A stretch of DNA of 64,000 nt from Datnioides undecimradiatus (Eukaryota > Chordata > Actinopteri > Lobotiformes > Datnioididae), in assembly GCA_008933995.1 (NCBI GenBank), contig WARS01000071.1, forward strand, positions 8,147,018-8,211,017, given 5' to 3'. Below, piece after piece: positions 45,901 to 55,500 of this stretch (position 1 is its first letter; each line of letters begins with the position of its first letter). Made by a program: the position numbers and the translations under genes. The notes beneath the pieces are model-generated. The model was not told where the DNA came from. It saw nothing but the letters and a program-made list of their open reading frames with translations, and searched no databases.

Positions 45901-48143
45901 ATGGACTTTCTGGCATGAAGAGGTATCAATTACCCATCTACTGGTCTATTGATGTGTCAATATAACCTCAGTTTGGAGGTCTATGTTCAGAGATTTCTAG
46001 CCAGCCAGCAACCGGTCAGACCACAATGAGGACAACCATGGCGCCACGAATTAAAAACATGTCAATCCACAAAACAACATGTAATTTGATGTTGCAAGCA
46101 ACCACACAGTGCAACAACGAAGTAAAACTTTTTTTTTGTTTGAAGTTTAGACTTTACTGTGGGCAGGTGTTTTACTATGTGCAGGAGTCCAGCGTAACAG
46201 CCTGTCCAATCTCCATCAAACACGTGACTGGCAGCGTGATAAGCGATGATGCTCTTGTACATAGTAATGCATTCACCTACAACAAAGTAATAGAAGTGAT
46301 AGGAATTAAGCTGCAAAAGCAAAAACTGTTGTGCTGAGGTGCGGCTAGATACTTGCTATTATATGTTTAATTACCACATCCACCCAGAGCTCATGTCCAT
46401 ACATTGATATTATATCTGAACAAATGATACTGTCTTATGCAAAAGAAGTCAGCGGGGTTAAAATAAAAATCTGCCAGTAAAAGAAGTATCTTAAGTCAGA
46501 GACAAAAAGTCTAACAATTAGCCTTATAAACTGTTTCAACACACGCACTCACAGACAGGTACACAGTAAATAGTTGTTGATATGAGAACAGTTTGTTATT
46601 GCCTCTGACAGGACAAAGTAATAAGAATCAATAGATTGCAACAGAAGGCTAGTTTGATATACATTAGGAGGAATAATTTGGCTGGCTGCCCTGAAGGCTT
46701 TTAATCTGCTCTGCTGTTTGTCCACCTCTAATCTGTTGTTGTGGCCTCAGAAGTCAATCAATTCTGTGTCCTCTCTGCTTGCCACCATGTGTCTGAAACA
46801 ATCACTGGCCTGTCAACACGAGATCAGCTAAGAAATGTGTGCAAATAAAACAACGGTGCGTTAGAGAGCAACAAGTTACTGGAGTATGTGCAGCTTGACT
46901 CAAGATGCAAGGCTGTTTTAGATGTTAAAGACTGAGTTACCTGGAGGGAGCTGAATGTTTTGGATATTTGGGGCGTTTTGTTGAGGCTGTGCGAGTCGAG
47001 GGGCCAACACCTGTGGAGCTATCGCTCGTATTCCACCGGGAGGAGTGGCAGCGATCGTTGACGGTACTGAAGTCCTCAAGTTTTGCAAAACAGTCGGGCT
47101 CCTTATGGTCGCTGTTGTCCCTGTCGCAACAGTTGAAGCCACGACGTGTCCACCAGTCTGAATGATAGTTTTTGTGGAGTCGAGTTTGCTGACAAGAGAT
47201 CCAGTCGTGCTGGTTACGCTCGCGGCAGGCGATGCCACAACTGTGGTCGGGCTGCTTTGTGAGGGGTTTATGGGAGTTTGCATAGGAGGTCTCACAAGCG
47301 TGACAGTGGGTACAGTTTTCACAGAGGGCTGAGAGGAAATCACAGCACTTTGCGCACTCGTCGAAGAAGTTCGGATAATAGTACTGGGTGCTGTGGACAA
47401 AACCACCGCGCTGCCTTTGCTCAGAGAGACAGGTCCGTTGTTGACAAGCGTGACAGTGGGCTGTGAGTTGTTACTGCTGCTGTCAGTAGATGTAGCTCCG
47501 GGGATATGACAGTTCATTACCACGGTACTTCCATTCAAAGTTTGAACACCAGTCGCTCCAGCTTTCCCGGCCCCAGACGTTGCATCTGGCGCTACCGTAA
47601 CGACTCCGCTAACTATCCCCGTCTTGGAATGACTCTGAGCGGTTGTCATGCTCGGTTCCGCCGCCGATGTGGTCCCAGCTCCTCCATCCATGCTTGAACC
47701 GTGGGACCCCGTACTGTTAATGACACCTCCTTGCACTCCTGCCCCTACAGCAGCGGAAACACATGAAAACAAGGGGGGGTGTCGAGCAACTCTCCGATTC
47801 GCATTAGTTTCGGCAAACACACAAGTGAAGCCAAGTTAGCAACTATCAGTTGAACAACGTGACCAAAATTAGCTAATGTTAGCTAACCGGAGTGGGCAGC
47901 TATCTTACCTGCTTTAGCAAGCTCTTGTTGTGAAAGTCCCATTTTGCTACCCTGAACATTGGAATTACTACCTACAGCTGACTTGCCGACGTAATTTGCT
48001 GCAGACTGGACCCTGGCTGCTGGGTTGACGCAATCTGATCCTGATAGCTCAGACTCCAGAGACCCGACTATATCACTAACTACTTTTTCGTCCACCTCTG
48101 TGTTGAAGAAAACATCATCCAGCAAATCGGAGCCCGCCGCCAT
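36966..48143 (-). CDS. taf4: Transcription initiation factor TFIID subunit 4 (TAF4/TAF4A), complete
   Basis: Scaffold subunit of nuclear TFIID that pairs with TAF12 through a histone fold. Sixteen coding exons, in transcript order: 47909-48143, 46941-47744, 45650-45804, 44865-44984, 43226-43381, 42937-43059, 42692-42781, 40449-40676, 40159-40297, 39735-39846, 38216-38385, 38000-38130, 37779-37904, 37482-37538, 37257-37376, 36966-37133. They total 2934 nt (977 aa) with every junction in phase. The start MAAGSDLLDDVFFNTEVDEK matches the TAF4 family N-terminus, so I chose it over the upstream in-frame ATGs. The TAFH/NHR1 domain is about residues 491-585 (NVKKCRNFLSTLIKLASSGK, then EPEDFTSRLY). 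The C-terminal histone-fold region is about 722-815 (DDDINDVASMAGVNL, SHATQQRLQNLLEK). A basic GPRKKRK stretch follows, and the C-terminus ends RVNLRDLLFCLENER. The N-terminal half is Ser/Thr/Val-rich, unlike the Pro/Ala-rich human one. TAF4B is excluded by the N-terminus and synteny. Confidence 0.97.
38386..39734 (-). other. taf4 intron 10
   Basis: No exon seen. Includes a cluster of TAATTA/TTAATTAA-type motifs at 39190-39260 (see findings). Confidence 0.75.
39986..40039. repeat. Strong inverted repeat (hairpin) in taf4 intron 9
   Basis: Arms of 18 bp at 39986-40003 and 40022-40039 pair at 17 of 18 positions (CACCTTGTGGATAAAGAC against GTCTTTATCCACATGGTG), with an 18-nt loop. No known RNA family recognised. 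Confidence 0.85.
40677..42691 (-). other. taf4 intron 7
   Basis: No exon recognised. It has a short TATC tract near 41193-41215 and an 18-nt A-run near 42144. Overlapping long frames on both strands around 41285-41700 show no family similarity. Confidence 0.75.
43382..44864 (-). other. taf4 intron 4
   Basis: AT-rich, no exon or repeat recognised. Confidence 0.7.
44985..46940 (-). other. taf4 introns 2 and 3, flanking exon 3 (45650-45804)
   Basis: Intron 3 is 44985-45649 and intron 2 is 45805-46940. Neither holds a recognisable exon or element beyond short homopolymer runs (about 45478-45487, 46129-46137). Confidence 0.7.
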
Positions 48144-48975
48144 CTTTGCCCAGCTACGCTCGCTCGTGAGACGCATGCGCCGATTGGATGCACCCAAAGT
48201 GACGCGGCCTCACCGGACGCTGTGATTGGCTCCTCGAGGAAAATAAAGGTTGGAACAAATGGTTGTGAGCTGCAGTGTTGAGTGTCAGCGCTGTCTGACA
48301 GTTTCACGGGAAAACAACGATACCCCCTCGTAGAGCTGTTTCTGGTGGGACTTAATCACACCGAGGACACTCTCCGAGAGAGTGTGTGTGTTCTACGAGA
48401 CATCTTTGCAGATGTAGGCACAATATTGAGCCATTTCTCGACAATTAGGTTTTATCGTAGACGAGTCAAAATGGCTGCGTTGTTGCTATTTTTTCCAGTA
48501 GTCCCGCAGCAGCTGTCTCAGCGCTCACATACAGAGCAGTCATGTTAGACTATCTGGATGTCAAACTCATGAGAGCGCAGGGCTGCGATTTCTAGCGCGC
48601 AAAGTTGTTTTGCAGCACCAGGGTCCGTGACGTTACAGGCGTGACTTACTCGTGGCAACGTCTTAAAAATCAATATAATTGTCACAACGTAATATATAAA
48701 ACACACAAAATTAAATCTTAAACAGAATAACTGGGGATTGTGCGAAATTGCAGACATCATGATTTATGGTACCTAAGTGAAAAGTTTAGCACGGGGACTG
48801 GCAGTGAATTAGAGGTTGTCTGATTGCCAGGTGCGTTTGCCTCAATTGGGCACATTGGGCGTTGTTTGAATTCACATGAGGACGCCTATAAATTGTGGCT
48901 GCCCCACGTCCTGGATGTTGGTGCGTGATGTGATTTCTTAAATCTGTGCGCACGTTTCCTGAATATTCTCTAGCC
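48144..48975. promoter_or_regulatory. Head-to-head taf4/lsm14b promoter region
   Basis: 832 bp separate the two start codons. Visible elements: an NRF1-like palindrome CGCATGCGC (48172-48180), two inverted CCAAT boxes (GATTGG at 48182 and 48224), a TGACG half-site (48200-48204), and an AAAATGGCTGCG YY1-like site near 48467-48478. The taf4 start codon itself sits in AAGATGGCGGC, also a YY1-type motif. No TATA box is evident. All this fits a housekeeping, possibly bidirectional, promoter; the transcription starts are not determined. Confidence 0.6.
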
Positions 48976-51171
48976 ATGACTTCAGCAAAGCCATACATTG
49001 GTTGCAGAATTGGGTTAATTTCAAAAGCCCAAAATCGCTATGAGGGGATTTTGTATACAATTGACAAAGTGAACTCCACGGTCGTGCTGGCAAAAGGTGA
49101 GTGGTGTAGGCCTGTCATGTCCAAAATTTAGATGCTTTTTTAGCTGAATTTATGCAGATCTTCAAGAATAGTAGTGTTTGCATGAATGTCACTGAATATT
49201 ACTCTGTTAAATTTTCTCTGAACTAGTCAAGTGTTTTGGAACGGAGGGCCGACCCACTGATAGGCCAACACCACCCAAAGATGATGTCTATGAGTACATC
49301 ACATTCCGGGGAAGTGATATTAAGGATATCGCACTATGTGAGCCTCCGAGATCTCACCATGGCCTGCCCCCAGATCCTGCAATAATACAGGTATACCAGA
49401 ACTAGATCTTTGTGGCCCTACAGGTCTCTGCAGTCCCTGAGACCCTTAAGGTAGACAAAATAAATGAAGACCAGATATTGCATGTTGAATTGTTTTTATC
49501 TTTCTTCCAGTCATCCAGTGCAGGTTCTTTTGGCATCTACTCAGCTCGTGGACAATTAAGCCCACTAAGGATAGCCACCTATAACCAGCTTGCTGCCAGC
49601 TCTCTACTGAATCAACAATATGCTGCAGCTCTCGGCCTTGGTAAGTCAATGAATGCAAATGTATTCCTTGTAAACTGACATCCTTAGAGTAGCTGAATAC
49701 TTTTGAGTACGCTGTTAGCATACTACAGTATTTGGTTGTGTTTGTTCTTCCAGGTTTTCATGCTAGAAGGGGCCCCATGGTGGAAAAGGCTGTTCAAACC
49801 CTCCACGTAGACAGATCCAGGCAGAGAGGTTCAACTGCGTACCAGGAGTGGGAGCAGCGGTGGGAAAGGAGAAGACCCCAGAGGAACAGAGAGAATCTGC
49901 AGACCAGAAGGGGCACCAAAGCCACTAGTAAGTATACATTGAAGAAAGGCAATATAAAATGTCCAATAGATGACCTAAAAGTGAATAGCCCGGATTCTTT
50001 TACAATCTTTCAACATTTTGTCTTTGTTTGTTGGTAACAATACTCTGCATGTCCACATGTGCAATTGATGGCAATCTTGAGTGTTTTTTTTTTTTTTTTT
50101 TTTAAATTCAAGTGAAATCAGGCCCAGGTATGACCAGTGATCAGCAGGAGATTCAACAGCATTATTATGAAAGCAGGCCACCACAGAAGAGAAGACAAGG
50201 TAATTATGAAACGTGCACGTTTGTTAGTTATTCTGATTTTTGTGTATACAAACGACTAAAGGAAAAGCCTGTTAACATTCAGGGTGGGTTTTTGTTTTTT
50301 TTGTTGTTGTTGTTGTTTTTTGTTTTTCTTAATGAATCTTAGGAGCCCGGAGGCCCAGGAACCGTAGTAGAGGCCAGTTGATGGTGGTTAATGTTCCATC
50401 TGCCACCCTTAAGTTTGATACAGACTTTGATTTTGATTCATCAAATGCACAGTTTATGAAGGAGGAGCTGGAGAGGGAGGTGCAGGACAGGACGAGCACA
50501 AAAGGTTGGTTTATTGGCTCGAGTGACAACAAAAGCAGTGGTGCATTGTTTTCATACTCACATACATTGTCTCCAGTTTGTTACAGGTGCTTTCAATCTA
50601 AACAGAACTAGATGAGAAAACAGAAGTCTAGTATGACTTCAGTAACCTGACTTGCTATTGCTTATTGTGTCATTTTATCGAGTAGGCAATGGATAGTGAC
50701 TTGTTGAGCGCATGAGTTAAAAAACCACTTGGCTTGGTTGTCCAAGCATATGCTTCATGGTTCTTATAGTACAAAGTTCTGTTTGCAGATAGAAATCCTG
50801 ATCTAGAAGAAGAGGAATTGCACTCAACTGCAGAGGAGGATCATTGTGGAACAAAATGTTACTACGACAAAGCAAAGTCTTTCTTTGACAACATCTCATC
50901 TGATACGAAGTTCAGGTAAAGTGACCTTTTTTATTCTCAGCATTCAAACAGAGTTTCTCCTATATGTAGAGCTACAAGCTTGTGCTTCTTTTTGTGCCAA
51001 TCAATGTTCAGACTAACATGGGCAGAGGAGCGGAGGCGCAATCTGGAGACTTTTGGGGTGCCTGGACGGTTCCTGAGGGGACAAGGGTTCAGAAGTGGAT
51101 ATACTGGACGAAGAGGACGGGGCAGTGCTCAGACTTTGTCTGCTTACAGAACCAGGAGTGGACAGCTGTAA
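48976..51171 (+). CDS. lsm14b: LSM14 homolog B (RAP55 family mRNP protein), complete
   Basis: RNA-associated protein of the Scd6/RAP55 family, found in cytoplasmic mRNPs and P-bodies and involved in translational repression. Eight coding exons: 48976-49096, 49227-49390, 49511-49640, 49754-49927, 50113-50199, 50343-50504, 50789-50915, 51012-51171; 1125 nt, 374 aa, stop TAA. The N-terminal LSm14 domain (residues 1 to about 80) shows [18 protein letters not shown] and [11 protein letters not shown], followed by [14 protein letters not shown]. The middle has [18 protein letters not shown]. The FDF region (about 246-272) has [14 protein letters not shown], the FFD box (about 303-318) [13 protein letters not shown], and the TFG box (about 325-340) [13 protein letters not shown]. 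The C-terminus is Arg/Gly-rich. The B paralogue is chosen by position between taf4 and ss18l1; LSM14A is the alternative on sequence alone. The 5' end faces taf4, so the two may share a promoter. Confidence 0.94.
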
Positions 51172-51680
51172 AGCTCAGAGTCTGGCACCATGGCACTAAG
51201 GCAAACCCATCCTCCTATGATTGTTTCTCTTCCTTTAATAAATGGCAACTGTTAACCCTTACAGTGGTTAGCAAATGTATTTCTGTATTTCTCCCTAAGG
51301 CAGTTATCCTGCCATACTGGGACTGTATTGTTGTTATGGGCCCCAGTTTTTGAATATAGGTGCATGGCTCACTAAATTGTTCACTTTATGTGATGAATGT
51401 TTTTCCCCCTTCAGTGTTTGCCAAAAGATTTCTTTTTTTTTAGTTAATATGGGAAGTGAAGGTTTAATTTTCCTAATTCAGCAATTTTTTTTTTTCTTTT
51501 CTCTTACTTGGATGAATTTTGCCCCTAAAATGTTTTTGGTTTCATGTTTATAGCATCTGTCTTTCCCTCTTGGGAGAACCCATGCTGATTTGTACATTTA
51601 TTTCATTAACAAATGTTGTAAGCATTATATATAATCAACATAAATGAACTGAAATAAACATATATTTAAAATTTAAAGGA
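51172..51680 (+). other. lsm14b 3'UTR
   Basis: T-rich sequence from the stop codon to just past AATAAA at 51653-51658. No other coding signal. Confidence 0.7.
51653..51658 (+). terminator. lsm14b polyadenylation signal
   Basis: AATAAA in CTGAAATAAACATAT, the first canonical hexamer after the lsm14b stop, about 480 bp downstream. Confidence 0.75.
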
Positions 51681-52546
51681 AGTGCACTGCTTTGTATTGA
51701 CATTTTGAAGCAAGAACAAGTGAAGCTAGTGTAAATACACTGGACATGATCCATTTATCTTAGACAGTCTAAGCTCACATTAGTAACGTGCACATAAGTG
51801 AGCTTTTAAACTTAAAAACCTTAGATTGGTCATCCTCATGCAGCATGATCTTTTTCTCTGGGACATTTTGGGTGTTTAATGCCTGCTAGGTTAACTTTTA
51901 ATGATTTTAAAAATATTCACATGCATTTAAATGTTGTTGTATACCGTAAAATAAGATATCACAAGCCAAGACAAAATCTCTTTCGAGGATGATGTGAAAA
52001 CAATACCCTCTGTCCTGTAACCTGTGCAGAACAACGACGTGCAGATGGTAGGTGCATCATGATGACGCTGAAACGGATTTTAAGACTATTATATATTAAA
52101 ATATGGCATTCAAATCTTCCTGAAGGCGCCAAAGACAACTTTTGCAACCACTCTTCACGATTACGAGTAGCGCGCACAATGTGGACTGATTGGCTCTTAT
52201 GAATCAAAGCATCCTCCGTCCACAGAGGGAAAGTGGTAGGCTACTCACTGTCCGGATTGTACCAAAAATTGAGGGAGAGGGATATTCCTCTACCGTGCGT
52301 CTGTTTATTAACTGTGTCATTATTTGTGCACTGACCATAAATAATGCTTTCAGAAAAATCATATCCATGACTATATCCAGAGAGATCCAGCGTTTTCTAA
52401 TTTTCCCTCCTTGATGACAGAGGGATGGTATTGACCATCCCCCCCCATTTCTCGGCAATGGACAAACTATGTAGCCAAATAGAGGGCTGCGCTCAAGATA
52501 ATAAATGTTAGAATAAAAGAAGCGCTTTTATTTCCCATATGATAAA
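51681..52546. promoter_or_regulatory. lsm14b-ss18l1 intergenic region and ss18l1 promoter
   Basis: No PSMA7-like coding sequence on either strand. An inverted CCAAT box (GATTGGCT, 52188-52195) is a plausible ss18l1 promoter element. GC content rises towards the first exon (GGCGCGCC at 52567-52574). The transcription start is unknown. Confidence 0.45.
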
Positions 52547-55500
52547 ATGTCGGTTGCGTTTTCATCGGCGCGCCCCAGGAGTAAAGGGGAGGTGACACAG
52601 CAGACCATCCAAAAGGTAAAAATCTAGATCGGGTCGCGGCGCTCGGGATTCAATATCCTAGTCTGGGTGGGAGTGTGCGTCTCCGCCGCTAGAGCAGAGA
52701 AAGTAGCCTGTGGTGAATATCAGAAGAAATGGCAACTGGTATTGTAACGTTACAGTCAATTGAAGGTGCGAACCAAACAAAGCCATGACGGTGATGTAGG
52801 CGACCGCTTTCCAGGCTCAGCGCCGGCTGGAGCTGTTTCCATGTGATACTGTTACTCTCTTCTCTTTCCTGAGTGGTGATAAACATATTTATTTTTCACG
52901 TGAGAAATATTTGTCATCTTCCGATTTTGTGACTTATGTTTCCAAGAAATTTAAAGCGCAACACCTTTGCTGGGTTTTGATAGTTATAGATGTCACTTCC
53001 TTGTCAGACAGCGTCCCGTTGGGTTTAAATGGTTGGCACAGGTGGAACGCTTTGTTGCAAACACATTTATGAGCATCCGTTGAGGAAGAAGTAGGATGGA
53101 GGTAAACTGAGGAAACACATGATAGCCCAGAGCCTCACGCTCCTCAGACTGATGATGCTTTTATCCTTGACTGAACCGTGTCTGTGGATGTTTCTGTTAT
53201 AAACGCGCTACCCATCCCCAACGACGTCCTAAATAAAGACTGTGACAAGCTGCTGTTTCATGTAGATCCATTGTGGGGGAAAAAGAGAAAAAAAATGACC
53301 CAGTAAATTTTTTTTCTTAGGCTGCATGGCTGAACTTCTGAGAATCCAGGACATCATCGCTGCAATGCTTTAATAGGGCATATTTCAGTGTATAACCTAC
53401 CATGCACTGTGACTCTAGATACTGTGAACTGAGGCTGTTTTGTTGTCTCCCAAAGATGCTGGATGAAAATCATCATTTAATACAATGTATAATGGATTAC
53501 CAAAGCAAAGGCAAGACAGCTGAATGCACACAGTAGGTCTTCTTTGTTTATTCCTGACTGATTCATTTTAAATGCCATAGAAAGGTAAAAGTAAGCAACT
53601 AAAGCTATGTTTCATTTTCCCTTTTTTGACAGGTATCAGCAGATCCTGCACAGAAATCTTGTTTACTTGGCAACAATAGCAGATTCCAATCAGAACATGC
53701 AGTCTCTACTACCTGCAGTGAGTCCTTCATAAACAGGAACATGAAATACACTAGATTTTCACATAAGATGCATTTACTCCTTTGGTGAAATCACTTTCCT
53801 AAACTTTTTCCCCCCTTTATATTGGATATTTATAATAAATCTGTTTAGTTTAAACTCACCGTATACACAGAAGTAAACATTCACTTTTCCATTGATAAAT
53901 CTGAACAAACAAACAAAATTGTGATCATTTAGAGGACAAAATAGGAGTCGGTATGAAACTGTTTTTTAAAAGAGAGCAATAAAGACATATATTCTTTTAA
54001 TCATTGTTCTAATTGAATATTATTACTTTTTAGCCTCCTACTCCTAACATGTCCATGGGATCTGGAGGGATGGGCCAGAGTGGGGGACATACTCCGAGCA
54101 ACCTTAATGACAACATGGCACCAGGATTGCCTCCCACGTCGATGATGCAGAGCCAAATGAGCAACGGTGAGATATGAACACAAATGTGCATTTTTCAGAC
54201 AAATTCTGGCCCCTGTGAACTTTATTTTCACGACTCCATCTTGTCTCCTGTCTTGAGTGCTTGCGTGATGCAGACAATGCTGCATGTTTGCTCTGCAGGC
54301 ACCATGTCCTGTCTTGTCAGACTGTCTCGTCTCTTTATTGCCTTGGTGCCTGCAAATATCTGCGGTCATATGCACAGCTCAGACTGACAGTCATTTCTGT
54401 TTGCACCTCTAGCAACTTATGCTTTCTTTCCTTTTCTAATCAATTGTACACCATTAATGCTCATCACTCGGTCCTTCCACTACCATCCTGTAAAGATGAA
54501 CTGAATGTGGGTCCATGATTAACATGCTAACGCACCACATGGGAACGTGTGCTGGCTGCTCTGACTGGTACGTGTGTGTCATCAGGCCCCAGCCATGCCC
54601 CCATGCAGCAGCAGTCTGGTCAGGTGCAGTCGGCTATTCCCTCCGCATCCCTCAGCCTGCCAGCCAGCAGCTACGGTAGCTCGGCCTCAGCATCCGGCTA
54701 CGGCCACGCTGTGCCCTCCTCCCAGGGCAGCATGATCCAGGGCCCTGGGCCTGGTTATGGCTCTTCCTCCTCTTCTTCCTCCACATCCTCATCCTCCTCT
54801 TCCTCCTCCCGCAGCAACCTCAACATGCAATCTAACCAAGGTGAGCCAGGTATAGAGGAGCCTAATTATAGGGATCTGGTCCATTTTGCTGTAGAAAGGA
54901 ATACTTTCAGACTTTTCAGTTTAACACCCAAACACTTAGGAGTTGATCATCATACTCTTAAGATACCTTGTTTTTATTCTGTTAATTGAGTATGATGCAA
55001 GATTTGGTGCATACAGAAAAGGAGTTATGAAAGAAATATTTTCCAGTTGTTCATGGTGAGATGGAAACCATGTGGTAAAACAGTTGGATGATTTGGTGAT
55101 TTCTGAAATGCAGCTGAATGTGTCTATGATGAACACCCGTTTTGATCTTGCTTTAAACATTTGCTCACAAGCATGTGTGCCCTCATCAGTCGGCAAATTC
55201 CCTTCTAGTCCCAGTGCAACCATCAAAATAAGCAAACACATTCAGTTCATCAGAGGGGTGCCCTGCCTCCTCCCTTTTCCCTCTGCTCTAGGCGTTACCT
55301 CTCCTTATCTGACTCCTGACCCTGAGATGCAGCCCTCCTCTCCCTGGATGTCCGTGTGTATTTACTGTGCCTTTGTTTATGCACTGACTTCACTGGCTGT
55401 GTTTGCATTTATACTCCAAAGCAGCACCTTGAAAGCATCTCCTCAAAGAGATTTTTATTTAAGAGACCACCAACTGCTATGGACCCCCCTTTGGCTTTAC

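Noticed and set aside
47278..47697. Plus-strand frames opposite taf4 exon 2
   Set aside because: Mirror frames of the Ser/Thr-rich taf4 exon; no independent evidence.
50982..51353. 123-codon frame overlapping the last lsm14b exon
   Set aside because: Out of frame with the TFG/RGG segment, which is supported by exon phase and family motifs.
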